Shown piece by piece: positions 10,357 to 22,110 of a stretch of DNA of 64,000 bases. A program made the translations under genes and the position numbers. A model generated the notes under the pieces. That model saw only the letters and a list, made by a program, of their open reading frames with translations. It was not told the DNA's origin and ran no database searches. Within the stretch, counting starts at the first letter, position 1, and each line of letters opens with the position of its first letter. The DNA is from Zizania palustris (lineage: Eukaryota; Streptophyta; Magnoliopsida; Poales; Poaceae), in assembly GCA_019279435.1 (NCBI GenBank), contig JAAALK010000081.1, positions 24,607,903-24,671,902 on the forward strand. Direction: 5' to 3'.

Positions 10357-12369
10357 TGAGGAGCCATGCTGAATAGCGTGGGCCTCATGGCTCCAGAAGT
10401 GATGAGTCATTGTCAACGATAGTCAAAGAGGACAGAAGAAGAAGAGATCTGCTGTTTCATGGGCCGCGTGTGACTCAGGTACACGGGCAGCAAGCGACTG
10501 TCGGGCAGAGGAGGCTGCGAAGTCGGGCTGGCCCAATCCGGGTACATGGGCCAGAAGCAGTAGAAGACCCACTAGGCTGTTGACCAGGACTGACTCAGGT
10601 ACACGGGCGGTGAGCGATTGCTGGGCTGAGAGAGCTGCGGAGTCGGGCCGGCCCAATCCGGGTACCTGGTGCAAAGTTGGTGGAGGCTTTGTCAGTTTCA
10701 GCGCAAAACTGACAACCGTTGATCTTGTATCCGACTGTCTAGAAGAGAAGCCGTAGTCGCTACGAAAGCTGAGCTTCCGGATAAGTCAACTGTAACTCTA
10801 GGCCCACAGTCAGTCAGTCGTGTCTGTAAAAATACCTAAGGGCAGTAGAGTCTTTTCCTTTATTCTTGCGTCTGTAAAAACCCTAAGGGGCAGGAGGAAT
10901 ATTCCTAGTGTTGGGAGCCTATAAATAGGACCCCAATCCCTAGGGTTTGGGTACCCCTTTTGCTGAAATCAATACTACTCCTTTGGGTCACTTTTGTCTC
11001 TTGTTTTGCCTCTCTTCTCTCCTGTTCATTCTTGCGCAGCCAGGAATTTTTGCCCCTGTTTATGGTCGTGCATTTATTGTTGCTGTGAAGTTTCTATTCT
11101 CAAAACGTGTGCAGCTTCTGCAGTATTTTTAATGGCTTCATTTCTCTTGCACAACATGTTTTTCCATGCATTTTAAGGCTTCGGAAGCTTCTGTTGCTTG
11201 TGTTCTTCACGTAAGTAGTACTTGTTCTTGCTGTTGCAAGTAGTACTACTACACTGTAGCAACAGTACTCTAGTGCCAGCTTTTTACTTTTCTGCGTAGC
11301 TTTCTGATCGAGGTTGTCAGGGTTGAGTACCTTTTCTGGCTGTTTTCTGGCGAAGCCCCCTTTCTGTTCGAAGCCCCTCAGCTCCGTGAGGCAGGCTTCG
11401 ATCTAACATCTTCGAAGGCTTCGTTCGATCTTCGAACTTCGGTTTGTGTCCTGTGTTGCTAAGCTTCGAAGTATTTTCTGAACGGACAGCATCGCATACT
11501 TCGAACGACAATGCGAAGGTGCTTCGGCTCTAGCTGTTCGAAGTCCATACTTCGATAGATTTCGAAGTTGGCTTCGAAGCTTGTAGTTCTGCTAGGCCTC
11601 GCACTGATTTCTTGTGGCGTGTCAGCCTTCGCTTTTCTTCTTAAAGCTTGCTCTTTTCGAAGGTAGAGTGTAGGCTTCGAATTTGGTGCCTCTGTCGTGT
11701 GACAGGCTTCGCTTCTTTATTCGAAGGTAGTCCGTCTGTGTGTTGCATTCGAAGTTCTCTGTTCGAAGGTTTTGTTTCGAAGCACTCGGTTCGAAGCTGT
11801 GTCCGAAGCCTTGCCTTCGAATTACATACTTCGAACCAGGCTCCGGCATTGTCATACTTCGCTTCGAAGCATACTTCGCTTATTGCCACTTCGAACTAGG
11901 CTAGACCAAGACACCTTCGGCATCTCGGACAAGCTTCGCAACTGACCTCCGAAGCAGGCTTCGTCACCAACCTCTGAAGCAGGCTTTGACCAGCGAAGCA
12001 GGCTTCGACCAGCGAAGCAGGCTTCGACCAGCGAAGCAGGCTTCGACCAGCGAAGCAGGCTTCGACAAGCTTCGAACAGGAGACAAATTTGGACAGTAAC
12101 TTCTCATTCCATCTCAGATATACTTAGATCATTTCATTGGGAAGTTTAGGCCTGTTACACAGTGCTCATCTGCCTAGTTGCACTTCTTTAATAATTCTTT
12201 GTTTGACATCAGTTGCTTCTAGGTCAGATACCCTTAGACTTATGCCTTCTGTTTATTTTCTGCTGTTTAGTCTTTGAGGTGCGTTGGGTATTGGGAACAG
12301 GCCATTGATTCGAAAGAATTTTTAAGGCGCCCATTCACCCCCCCTCTGGTCGCTACTTTCGGTCCTACA
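10357..12369 (+). repeat. Solo SIRE LTR (2013 bp) with CTCAT target duplication
   Basis: Complete LTR from TGAGGAGCC to GGTCCTACA, flanked by CTCAT at 10352-10356 and 12370-12374, in the middle of the minus-strand Tat gag. It is 37 bp longer than LTR 115-2090, mainly because of extra copies of an 18-bp unit (gcgaagcaggcttcgacc) near 11995-12065. Its first ~390 bp match the 5' LTR exactly and later parts show about a dozen differences. A solo LTR normally results from recombination between the two LTRs of one insertion. Confidence 0.93.
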
Positions 12370-12374
12370 CTCAT

Positions 12375-14460
12375 CACTTACGAGGCTCATCCTCCTAGGA
12401 GGCTTCGACCATCCCAAAGCCCGTGGGGGAACACCTTTTCTCTCGGACCTTCGCTGGTGCTTGTCCAAGAGCATTTTGTACGTCACCTTCGGCCTTCTGC
12501 GATGTTTTGCCGAAGACGATGACTTAATATTTTATTTCCACACTCCTACCTCCGGATTCTTTGGTACAAGTGTGTGTGTGCGAGCGTCTCCTATGATGAT
12601 CTCCTTTCCCTTAGCTGACTCGGCCTGCTCTGGCCGAATCAACACCTTCTTCCCTTCTAGATCAACGTTGTTCATGGGGAAAGGGTCTCTGTCTAATTTC
12701 ATTTTTGGATTTGCTTCTATTTTCAATCGTCCTTCCTCTATGGTCGATTGTACGTGTCGACGAAAAACGTTGCAATTGTTAGTGTAGTGAGAATGTGAAT
12801 CATGCCACTTGCAGTAGGGACGCTTTTTTAACTCGTCGACGGATGGCATGACTTGCCCTTTCGGCAGCCGTAGAAGTTGATTTTTCAATAGGAAATCAAA
12901 TATCTTATCACATTTAGTTACGTCGAACGAATATCTAACTTCATTAGGCCGACACTTAGAGGGATATGGCCGCAATTCGGAGCAGGTGGCGGGCTTAGAC
13001 TTCGTGCTCCAGGTCCATTCGGCTGTGTAGGTGTCGGCCGGATCTTCTTCCTCCTCGGATCCTTCCCCGTCGGAGTGCTCCATAGTGTGGATCTCAGCCC
13101 TTGGTTTGTTAAAAGTTTTTACGAATTTTCTATCTTTGGCCCGGCCTTCCTGGACCAGAGCCTGCTGCAATACCTAGCTAACGTCCAAGAGGTTTTGATT
13201 GTCCATACGCTCCTTAATTTCTGCCCGTAGACCATTGCATACTAGATCTTCTAGATCCCTTTTCGATATGTTTAGGCTAAAACATTTATTCCTGGTATCT
13301 CTAAAACGTTTAACATACCCAGAAACACTTTTGACGGATTTTTGCCTAACCAATGTGAGGTGTGATAGCCTAAGCTCGGACTCACCTGTGCAGAAGTAAT
13401 CATGAAACTTTTGCTCTAGTTGAGCCCATGTTTGCATGGAGTTGGCGGGAGTGCCGAAAACCAAGTGAACCCAGTGCCGGACAACGACAAGGAAAATAAT
13501 CTGAGTTTTAATGCATCCGATCCACTAGCTTCGCCACATTGTGCTAGAAAGTGGCTAATGTGTTCTAATGTGGATTTACTACCCTCGCCATCAAATTTCG
13601 TGAAATCTAGGACTCTATAACCACGAGGATACGGAATAGTGTCAAAGTGGTCGGGATATGGTTTTCGATAAACCCTAGCTCTATCTTGAGGTGCAAAGAC
13701 GGTGCATTCCCTAAATAGTGCACGAATATGCTCCTCGATATCATCGTGATCTAATGCTTGCGCACGCCTTTCATGTGGTGGCGGGACGCGTGGTGGTATA
13801 TCGACATGCTCTGGCCTATGCTGTGGTGTAGGAGTATGCAGTGCAAGTTGCGGCGGCAGAGCAGGTATGGGCGCAGACGGTGGCGGTACCTGGTAAGTTG
13901 GGTTTGCCTGTCCATAAGATTAGTTATATGTTTCGGCTGTGGAGGAAGTAGCCGGAAACATGATGGTTTTTCCGGTATTACTGTCGGTTCTGCTATAGAT
14001 ATGTTGTGCTGGCGGAATATTAGTAATCGGTGCTGGCGAATCAGCCTCAATAAAACCAAATCTTCTAAACATTGCCGCCACTTGTGAGACAACTGCGGGT
14101 TCTAGTTTATTGGCTAGCGAGGTGCTAACCGCTTGATCAACAGACGCAGCTATCCTACGGTCTACTTGTGAGGCGGATAAAGGGGGTGATGACGGGCGTA
14201 CTTAGGCCAAGTTGAGGTTGTCGTGCATGAAAAAGCCCGAGCGTGTTTTTATGCAATCTCTGAACATTAGTTATTCGAGTTCTCTCTTTTTTGCTTCGAT
14301 CTTTGCTCGGTATTCCTCAGATATGTCCACCATAGTGGGTGTTATAATGTTGCAGTCGTCGATGTCCGCACTCCCCACAATGTTCATCGGCGATGTAGTG
14401 GAAGTAGACGTAGTAGATGTACCCACCGCTGATGTAGAGGTAGTAGTCATGGTTGGCATT
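12375..14460 (-). pseudogene. gag: Tat gypsy gag, N-terminal and core part, degenerate
   Basis: Read on minus, 14460 down to 12375. The core at 13464-13174 is a gypsy capsid domain (TWAQLEQKFHDYF, LRQ-like SVSGYVKRFRDTRN, GLRAEIKERM). An in-frame TAG at 13174-13176 separates it from 13170-12532, which has an acidic EEEEDPAD tract and a zinc-knuckle-like YCKWHDSHSHYTNNC. Upstream, 13470-14200 keeps gag composition but is shifted and stopped repeatedly. The copia solo LTR interrupts the gene at 12369. The protein would form the particle core; this copy cannot. Confidence 0.75.
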
Positions 14461-14479
14461 GTCCCCAGCGGAGTCACCA
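14461..14479 (-). other. Primer-binding site of Tat gypsy element
   Basis: On minus TGGTGACTCCGCTGGGGAC, starting with the TGG that pairs with tRNA CCA, seven bases inside the LTR. I do not assign the tRNA species. Confidence 0.7.
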
Positions 14480-14486
14480 GAAAGTG

Positions 14487-15810
14487 TGTTGACGCAGAAA
14501 TGCGCCCCCGCACTTGGGCCGATTCGACGTCCAAAAGTATCGCAACGGTACCGACACCGTGTTCCGACTACCCTGGATAGTGACAAGGGATTTGGAGTGG
14601 CCAGGCAATCAGATAAATAATTAATATTTTAATCCAATTGGCCTAAAGTATTGATAGCAATGTAAACAGTAACAAAATGACCAAAATACCTGAAATCGGC
14701 CAATTCGGAGGCCGATTCGGAGTTATAGCAGATGCTGGTCCGAATGGTCCTTGGGACGCCTTCGGTCTCAAGCCCGGTCAGACCAGAGGTACAACCCTGG
14801 TCAGACCAAAGGGCTGCGAAGGGGCTTCGGGCGGTCTCCCGAAGGTAGATGCGAAGTGCGACTCCAGCGGTCTGACCGACGAAGCTTCGTCGGTCGGACC
14901 GACCGTGCTACTCCAGTCACACCGAGCGAAGGGATCTCGGGGTGTCGACCTTCGAACGTGTGGAGCTCCGGCGCGCAGGGCTTCGGAGGTTAGGGCTTCG
15001 ACGGGTTCGGACCTCAGCTTCAGCGCGCCCAATGCGAAGGGTCTTGGTCAGACCAGCGGAGTACCGTCGGTCGGATCGGCTGTTGCCGACAACGGTGTGA
15101 CGAGGGTGCTCCGGTCAGACCGGTACACCAATGCCGGTCGGACCGAAGTAACAGATTCGATCTGTTAAGCCTCGGCAAACATAGCAAACAATCTCCAATT
15201 GCTCCCAAACTTCGCAGGGATGTTTAGGAAGGCAATTGACCTACAAAAACAATAAGAGATCAAACACAATTCGGCCAGAGGGCCGAATTGCTAGGTAGGG
15301 GGCTAAAAACCGATAAAAAGGATAGCAATCCGTTACGTGGATTAACGGGAGGTTCACAAGCGAACCATCAAGGGTTACCGTGATTACGGACATGGTAGAT
15401 GGAGGGCTTTCAAGAAAACCCACGAAGATGCAGAAAAGTAAAGAAAGTAAATATGATTCAAAGCTAGGGCTTTGGATGGTATGTTGGAGAGAGCCTTGAA
15501 TCGGCCTTGCCCCTAGTATTTATAGGGGGTGGGCTAGTTATCCCTCGCTAGAGATAGAGTTAGATGCGTCCAAAACTCTGTTGAGATAAGTTTTAGGCGA
15601 AAATACCTCGAATCCTACTCGGATCCGAAATCCAGACCCTAGCCGGTCTGACCGAGCCCATGGGTCTGGTCTGACTGGACCTGGCCGATTAGACCGGCCT
15701 ACCATAGCCGGTCAGACCAGCCTTTGCCAGGTTGACATATTTTCAGTCAAAAATACTATTTTTCAGTATTTGCCTAGTTTGACCATTAATGCCATTTTTT
15801 GTTATAAACA
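14487..15810 (-). repeat. 5' LTR of Tat gypsy element 1
   Basis: On + from TGTTGACGC to TTATAAACA, so TG...CA on minus, next to a PBS. About 1.32 kb. It contains about a dozen copies of the near-palindrome GGTCAGACC and variants. The minus-strand TATA-like stretch (ctataaatacta, near 15520) fits the LTR promoter. Termini resemble the LTRs at 20751-22110 and 22106-23460. Confidence 0.85.
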
Positions 15811-16500
15811 CCTCCACTGACAGAAGATCGGGAACCCTCATGTGCATCAAGTGGTATCAGATCTCAAGTTGCCCATCAGGTATCATTGTATCGCTTAGTT
15901 AGTTCTTTGTCTTTGTCCTAGAACTCTAGAAAAAAGCCAAAAATATCGTAGTCATCTAGGGAAAATTATCCTCAACGTCCTAGTGTTTCTACCCTATGCA
16001 ATTTCATCACAGTGTCATATTGCTGAATTTTGATCCATAGTCAACGTCGGGTTGCTGGTTTAGAGTTGTGTTCTTGGTCATGAGTCATATCCATAATCTT
16101 TCTTAGGCCCAGGAAATAAATCTGTTGAGGAGTACTACCAAGAACTGCAAATAGGAATGTTGTGTCAAAAATTAATTAATGCTTGTGTTTTCTTCAAAAA
16201 ATTTCAAATCGCTTTCGCGCCTTCCAAATAATATTACACAACTTTAGCAAAATGATTACATATCACCTATTACATACATTACAAGATTTTTGCTTATTTA
16301 GTATATAAAGCTATTTTAAGAAGTTCTTGATGGTTTTTGTTGCACCGCAGAAATTATAAGATAAAGATAGATGCATATCCAAAGAAGTAAATATATATAT
16401 ATATATATATATTTGTCGTTAATTTGATCATATCCTTTACTCTTAATTACTAGCAACCATATTTGTCTTTGGGTGATAATTACAAATTTAGCCTCAAGGT
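15811..16500 (+). other. Gypsy leader-like fragment, then AT-rich DNA
   Basis: Positions 15852-15861 read TGGTATCAGA followed by a leader-like sequence, as found just inside the LTR of some plant gypsy elements; the corresponding LTR is absent, apparently displaced by the Tat insertion. 16391-16412 is an (AT)n microsatellite. No gene seen. Confidence 0.4.
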
Positions 16501-16503
16501 GGC

Positions 16504-16510
16504 TATAAAT
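16504..16510 (+). promoter_or_regulatory. TATA box of MADS-like gene
   Basis: TATAAAT 88 bp upstream of the ATG at 16598, with a short C/A-rich leader between them. Spacing suits a core promoter and argues that the ORF is a gene or a recent ex-gene. Confidence 0.55.
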
Positions 16511-16597
16511 TGGCACCCCCTGGCCTGCAACACCTTACACCAAACAAACCCAAAATTTAACCACCCTGCTTTTCTTCCCTCCGAGTCTTCTCCAGCC

Positions 16598-17248
16598 ATG
16601 CCTCGTGGGAAAACCACTATCCATCCAAAAGCCAATGATGTTGAGGGAACATCTAGGCATGAGAGTAAGAGAGTGTCTAATGGGATACTCGATGAGGTGC
16701 AAGAGGTGTCTATGCTCTGCAATGACCCAGCCTATGTCGTCATAGATGACATTGATGATACAGCCGAGCCAAAAGTGTGTCCTTCCATGCAAGAGACCAC
16801 CAACATGATGCAGTCCTGCTTGGACTTGCCAGAGTCTTCCGTTGACAACGGAGTGTTGGATAGGGAAGCCATCCTTCACAAGAAACTTGCTCAAGCAGAG
16901 AACAAATTGAAGAGGATGATTTCTGAAAATCGTCAACTTGATATCATTATTATTATGAATGATATCATCGCCGGACTACGCAAGAACATGGATGATTTGG
17001 ACCCTGTGCATCTTGAAGAGCTACAATGTATGATAGCTATGAGCCGTAAGGGAATCCGCAACCGTATCAAAGAGCTTCGCTCAGAGGGTACAGAAGCATC
17101 ATCTCTGCCGCTAGCACAGCTTGTGGCACAACCTATGGCACAGCCTGTGGCACAACCTGCATCTCAAGTGGGTTCTGTGAAGCCAGAGATCATAGAGGAT
17201 GAAGATTCACCCATGCTTCTGCTTGAGATTTACTGCAATTTATCTTAA
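16598..17248 (+). CDS. M-gamma-like type I MADS-box-derived protein, degraded MADS domain
   Basis: 216 residues, intronless as type I MADS genes usually are. Start at MPRGKTTI, the canonical MADS start context; an upstream in-frame extension to 16463 lacks this support. Residues 1-60 follow the layout of an M-gamma MADS domain (MPRGK, then AND, then EVQEVSMLCNDPAYVV), but most of the Arg/Lys residues that contact DNA are replaced, some by Asp/Glu. A VCPSMQETTNMM motif and a helical segment (residues ~90-165: REAILHKKLAQAENKLKRM, EELQCMI) match the M-gamma interaction region. The tail has AQ(P/L)-type repeats and an acidic end. The family acts as nuclear transcription factors in endosperm and female gametophyte; this one may dimerise without binding DNA. 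It could be a young pseudogene kept open by chance. Assignment is from motif recall. Confidence 0.6.
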   Translation: MPRGKTTIHPKANDVEGTSRHESKRVSNGILDEVQEVSMLCNDPAYVVIDDIDDTAEPKVCPSMQETTNMMQSCLDLPESSVDNGVLDREAILHKKLAQAENKLKRMISENRQLDIIIIMNDIIAGLRKNMDDLDPVHLEELQCMIAMSRKGIRNRIKELRSEGTEASSLPLAQLVAQPMAQPVAQPASQVGSVKPEIIEDEDSPMLLLEIYCNLS

Positions 17249-17557
17249 TTGTTCCATTTGCAGTGACATGCATGGCAAATGAACTTTTTACTATATGGTT
17301 TTGATTTTTTTTGCTTCCATCAAGATTTTATTTTTCCTTTATAATTTGAACAATCCATCTTGGTCCTAGAAATTTCATCATTATGTTATTTCAATCCGCT
17401 TCTTATGGCATTATGTGATCATTTTCTTATTGCACTAGGGAAAGGGGTTTTGTTAATATCTTGATATGATCAATATAATACATTATTTTATACTATGTTT
17501 AGATGATGTTATTTTCGTTGTTATAAGTATTACATTTTTGGTGTATTGTATATAGAT
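17249..17557. other. AT-rich 3' flank, no gene seen
   Basis: T-rich DNA downstream of the MADS-like ORF; no ORF, RNA or clear repeat. It probably holds the 3' UTR. Confidence 0.4.
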
Positions 17558-19857
17558 AGGGATTGCAATGGGTCTACCCATCGGGTTTTACATCCCCATC
17601 CTCGTTACAAACATAAATGATCATCCCCACACATGGGTGGGGAAATTTCTCTGTCAACATCCTAATGCAGTTATGGGGAAACCAACTGGTCCCCATACCC
17701 AAGTTTTGAGCCCCTTCATGAACCTAGTGTCGCAGCTACCTTTTAGCGTAGCCACCACATGGGTCTCACCAGCGCTATAACCTAGGGCTACTGCCATCGC
17801 ATAGGGGCCCATCATCACTTATGGCCGCCCTAGCCACTAGAGCCGCCATCGCTTAGGGTCATCGCCATCACCTTGAGCCCTCACCATCGATTGGCCTCAC
17901 TGCCTTGGGCCTCATCATCACCTAGGGATGCCTACACTGCTAGATTAAACATCATTTGGGGTTTGACCGATGCACCATGCCCCAGGCAATAGTATGGGCT
18001 ATGGGCATAACTATAGAGCAACAGAAAGCAAATTAATAGGCATGTGGATTGCTGCAATTATCCCTGAGCTACTTTCAAACATTTTCCCTGGTACTACCAA
18101 AGCAGAACTACTTTTCAATTAGGTTATGGGATGAGTACCAAAAAGGTCGAAAGGTCCTTATTTAGTATTCTTATACAACCTAATTATGTGGTCCATCAGG
18201 TAGGTTGTAAAAATTCAAAATTGTGTTGATAGAGATAATTGTATTCATCAAATTGCTTGATCAAACAATTAGACTGAATAGTTATTTATCGAGTCAGACT
18301 GAATAGTTATTTATCCAGTCAGACTGAATAGTTATTTATCCAATCAGCCTGAATAGTGATTTATTGCCTTGCGCCATGTAATTCAAGTTGATCTCTCTAT
18401 CGTATTTCATACCTAATCTTATTTCACTTGTCGCATATGATCTAAAAACATGGTGCTCGTTACTGTTAACGTCATGTGATTCTCGTTGTACTTAGATGAT
18501 TTCTATAAGTGGTAATCAACACTAATGAAGTTAGATATGAGAATCTTACTACACTCAGGTTCCGGGGCCTAGCACTATTGATCTCTCTATCATTGACTCA
18601 CAATGTGAGGCTTGCTTGGCATAAAGTACATTTTACTTGCTTGTTTCGAAAATTAAATAGGTTGTGGATTGGCCCTATTGTAATGCATATATTTTATTTC
18701 AATTGTTTTGATGTGGAATTGATCATGTAAACATGAAGTATATCAGAATTTTCACATCCCAAGTCACATTAAAGATGTGAAAGGAAAACATACATTTTTC
18801 TCCAAACAACATTGTGCTACTCTTTTCAATTTTGGGTAACATTCATAACTGCACCAATAGATGAAAAATGTTGGCTTGTTTTGGATATTATTTCTTCCTC
18901 GCAATATTCTTGATCTCTAGAATGTCATTCATTTTGCTATGGCCATTCTTATGCTTCTGTTTGTACAAGCTTTGTTTTAAATCTTGTATTAGTTCAAGTT
19001 TGTTGAAATGACCTTGTTGTTTCCATTTGTAGAGCATCGTTTAATATGATTTTTTGTTTCATGTGGCATTAATCTTCCCATGTCAAGCAGGAGTAACGAG
19101 TTGTTTCACTTGTGTTTCAGATGTGAGTGTCCTGAATGGGAGAATCAGATCGTATCTACACTTCACTCACACTACAAATTATTGTGCACACTTTGTCCAT
19201 ACAACTTTCTGAAGGGTAATTGCAATTTGCTACTCCCAAACATGTATGTACTCTTTATCAAGTGAGTTGTGTGTCAAAAGTAAACTTTGAATTCAGAATT
19301 TGTGAAGATTTTATCTACAATGAAGGATAAACGGAATAAAGTTCACATCGAGACCTTCTGCAAGTTTGAATCCTATGCGATATCACGTAATCCTTTGGAC
19401 TTTAGTAAAGCATCGAGGTGAATTGTAAGTCATATCTATATAGGAAATAGCTAAAATGCTTTTATACATTTTTTGGTCATCTTGAGAGGGACAAATAATC
19501 AATTTTTTTCATGTTTTGAAGTCTTGAACTGCCTCTACAATTATAGTGTTTCATGCTTGTATGAAACTTCATCTTTTTTATCTTTGATGGCATATTTTTT
19601 TTGAAAAATAAAAAAAATAAAAGAAAGTTATCATAGACAAGAAGGTCTATCAAAACCATGGGGAAACGAGGACAAGGGCCTAGGGAACGTCCCGAGCCCA
19701 GGTTACCTGATGGGGACTACTTTCTGACCAATTTCATTACCGTGGGTATTAAATTTCTCACACTTACAGTCCTTCCCTATATGGTATGCCATGGGTATTA
19801 GCTAATAGAGTTTTTCCCCACTGCGTATCGAGTTTGGGGTCCCCATTGCCATCCCTA
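17558..19857. mobile_element. hAT-like non-autonomous DNA transposon (2.3 kb)
   Basis: Ends AGGGATTGCAATGGG (left) and CCCATTGCCATCCCTA (right), imperfect inverted repeats of the TAGGGATGGCAA class. Flanks atatagat and atatagaa agree at 7 of 8 positions, the 8-bp duplication length of hAT elements. No transposase ORF was found. It contains a GC-rich 250-bp left part, a 28-bp tandem repeat, and long AT-rich filler. Confidence 0.6.
18271..18365 (+). repeat. 28-bp tandem repeat, ~3.5 copies
   Basis: Unit agactgaatagttatttatc plus about 8 bases, repeated three times nearly perfectly and once degenerate, inside the hAT-like element. Confidence 0.85.
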
Positions 19858-20750
19858 ATATAGAAGGGGCAAACCCACATGATTTGATAGGTGTGCCATG
19901 GCATACCCTAGCCCTAGTCCCCGAGACATTGGATTTATCACATTATGTTAGACTCCAAATTTCTAGTGCTACTGCCACATTGGGACAATTGGTTGTGCCC
20001 AACTTGTGTATGTTTTGCCCCTTTTGTTGACACAAAAATCAATAGGATCTTAACATATCGGCTTAACCATACTCAATCGATCAGAAAAATATAATGCAAT
20101 AATCATCAGCATAATGAAATAAAGAATATTTTATTCATGAACAAATTTTTTTCTGCATATTGGCTTATAGATAAATGAACCTATCATTATCAACAATAAC
20201 TCAAAGAGATCAAACTTAATGAAGACAATGTTAAAAGTTAAAGCAAACACGATGGATTGCAATTTTTAAAGAACTAGATCCGATGCAAATATATTAAAGA
20301 TAACTTTATGGGCAAACACTCCGATAAAATATCAATTTAGTGCCATTAAGCTAAAAATCTCCCATAACCCATATAAATCTATTAGATCGAACTGAACCGA
20401 GATAGTACTAGATTCATAATTGATACTTGATCATTTTTATTGTAGAACACTAGAGCGATGTGATTGCTACAATAAACAAATCTCAACATGAAGCATGCAA
20501 CAATTGTGACCGATATATTGTATGTATAACTAACAAACTCATTGATATAACTAAAGTATCAGGCCTAACCATGAAAGCTTTAACCAGAACAACAAAGTTT
20601 ACTAAAATTGCTATCCCTAACATGATCGGAGGTTAAACTCAATCAATATATCTTGATCCCATATAAGGAGTCGCCCTAATCCTACATACCTAGGCTTGGC
20701 AATGTGCCATGAGTTTTAGGTGAATAGATGATATTATTGATCAAGGCTCT
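19858..20750. other. AT-rich region, possible old gypsy LTR remnant
   Basis: From 20026 (TGTTGACAC...) the sequence begins like the LTR remnants at 38151 and 50198, but I cannot follow the similarity further. No gene seen. Confidence 0.3.
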
Positions 20751-22110
20751 TGTTGATAGCAAAAAAATGGCATTAATGGTCGAAATTGTCAAAATATCAA
20801 TTTTTGGTAAATTGGGCCGAAAATATGTCTTCCCCGGCACATGCCGGTCCAACCGGCCATAGTAGACCGGTCCGACCGACCATGTAGGCCCGGTCAGACC
20901 GGCCCAAGTTTAAAATTAGATATAGAGTTTGATGTTGGGCTGTTTTTATCTATAAATAAATCCTAACCACGTTTGGCCGCATCCTACTTAGTTTAGGAGT
21001 CAGGGAACTTGATACCAGTCCCTATAAATAAAGGGGTGAGGTCGATTTAAAGGATATCTCTATAGATCAATACTTCAAAACCCTAGTTTTGAATTGTATG
21101 TCTACTTTCATCTACTTTTCTGGATTAGTTTAGTCCATCTTCGTGGGTTTGCGCTGAAAGCCCCCCGTGCATCACATTGTAACCGTGGTAAGCCTTGTTG
21201 ATTCGACTGTGAATTACCCGTCTAAACCACGTAACGGATTTTTATCGTTTTTATCGTCTTTTGTCGGTTTTCTTGATCAAATTCAGTCTCTAGGCCGAAT
21301 TTATACTTGATTTTTGGTTTTTTTGCAAAGAATACATCTTCATATTCATCACCAAAGATTTTGGGTTCCGTCCCATATCAGCAAGGAGATCACCGGATGA
21401 AACTAGCGATTAGATCTACTATCGCCAGTCTGACCGATGGCGTGGACCTAGTCTGACCGATCCGTGCCACCTTCGTCAGGGTGTTGCCGGCACCAGTCGG
21501 TCCTACCGATAGGGCTTGGTCGATCCGACCAGCCGAGTATGCGCCGAAGACCCCATCCGTAGTTGAGACACCTCGCACCGAAGCCACCTCGAGTCGGACC
21601 CCACGGCGCCGGAGCCCTCGGTCTGACCGAGGCCTCGCCATCGGTCCGACCGGGAATACTTCGTCGGTCCAACCGCCCGGAGTCCCGATTGCACCCCTTC
21701 GCATAAAACACTGGATCCCCTCTTTGGCAACCCCCCTTCGCATCGGTGTTAGTCCAACCGAGGCTTGTCCCCTAGTCCGACCGGTCAACAGGCCTAAGCC
21801 TCCCTCTAGAGCCCTTCAGACCCTTTATTTTTTCAGTAACATTATATATATCGTGCGGTCCGACTGGCTCTACTTGGCCGGTCTAACCGACTATTCTATT
21901 TTTCGTCTAATCGGCTTTAGTTAGCCAATTAAATCTGACAATATTTATTTTTCGGATAATTAGGTTATATTTTGAGTGATATAATTGAATTTCTTGGTGA
22001 CTCTGTTTCCCCTTACCACTGATTAAGGGTTGTCGGAACGCGATGTCAACGTCTCACGACATTTTTGGATCATCGAATTGGCCCAAGTGTGGGGGCACAT
22101 TTTCGTGTCA
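20751..22110 (+). repeat. Tat gypsy LTR, plus orientation, solo
   Basis: Starts TGTTGATAGC after tcaaggctct and ends TTTTCGTGTCA. The start matches the minus-strand LTR start at 23460, and the body has the conserved stretch with TTCGTGGGTTTGCG and 'cacgtaacgga'. It carries many GGTCNGACC motifs between 20840 and 21900. No internal region follows in this orientation; it abuts an oppositely oriented LTR. Confidence 0.7.

Noticed and set aside
16391..16412. (AT)n run as a regulatory element
   Set aside because: Plain dinucleotide microsatellite, common in plant intergenic DNA.
16463..16597. N-terminal extension of the MADS-like ORF
   Set aside because: It crosses the TATA box at 16504-16510 and the expected leader; MPRGK at 16598 is the family start.
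21390..21924. 132- and 147-codon ORFs in the plus-oriented Tat LTR
   Set aside because: Products of the GGTC/GACC repeat composition on opposite strands; no similarity to gag or pol.
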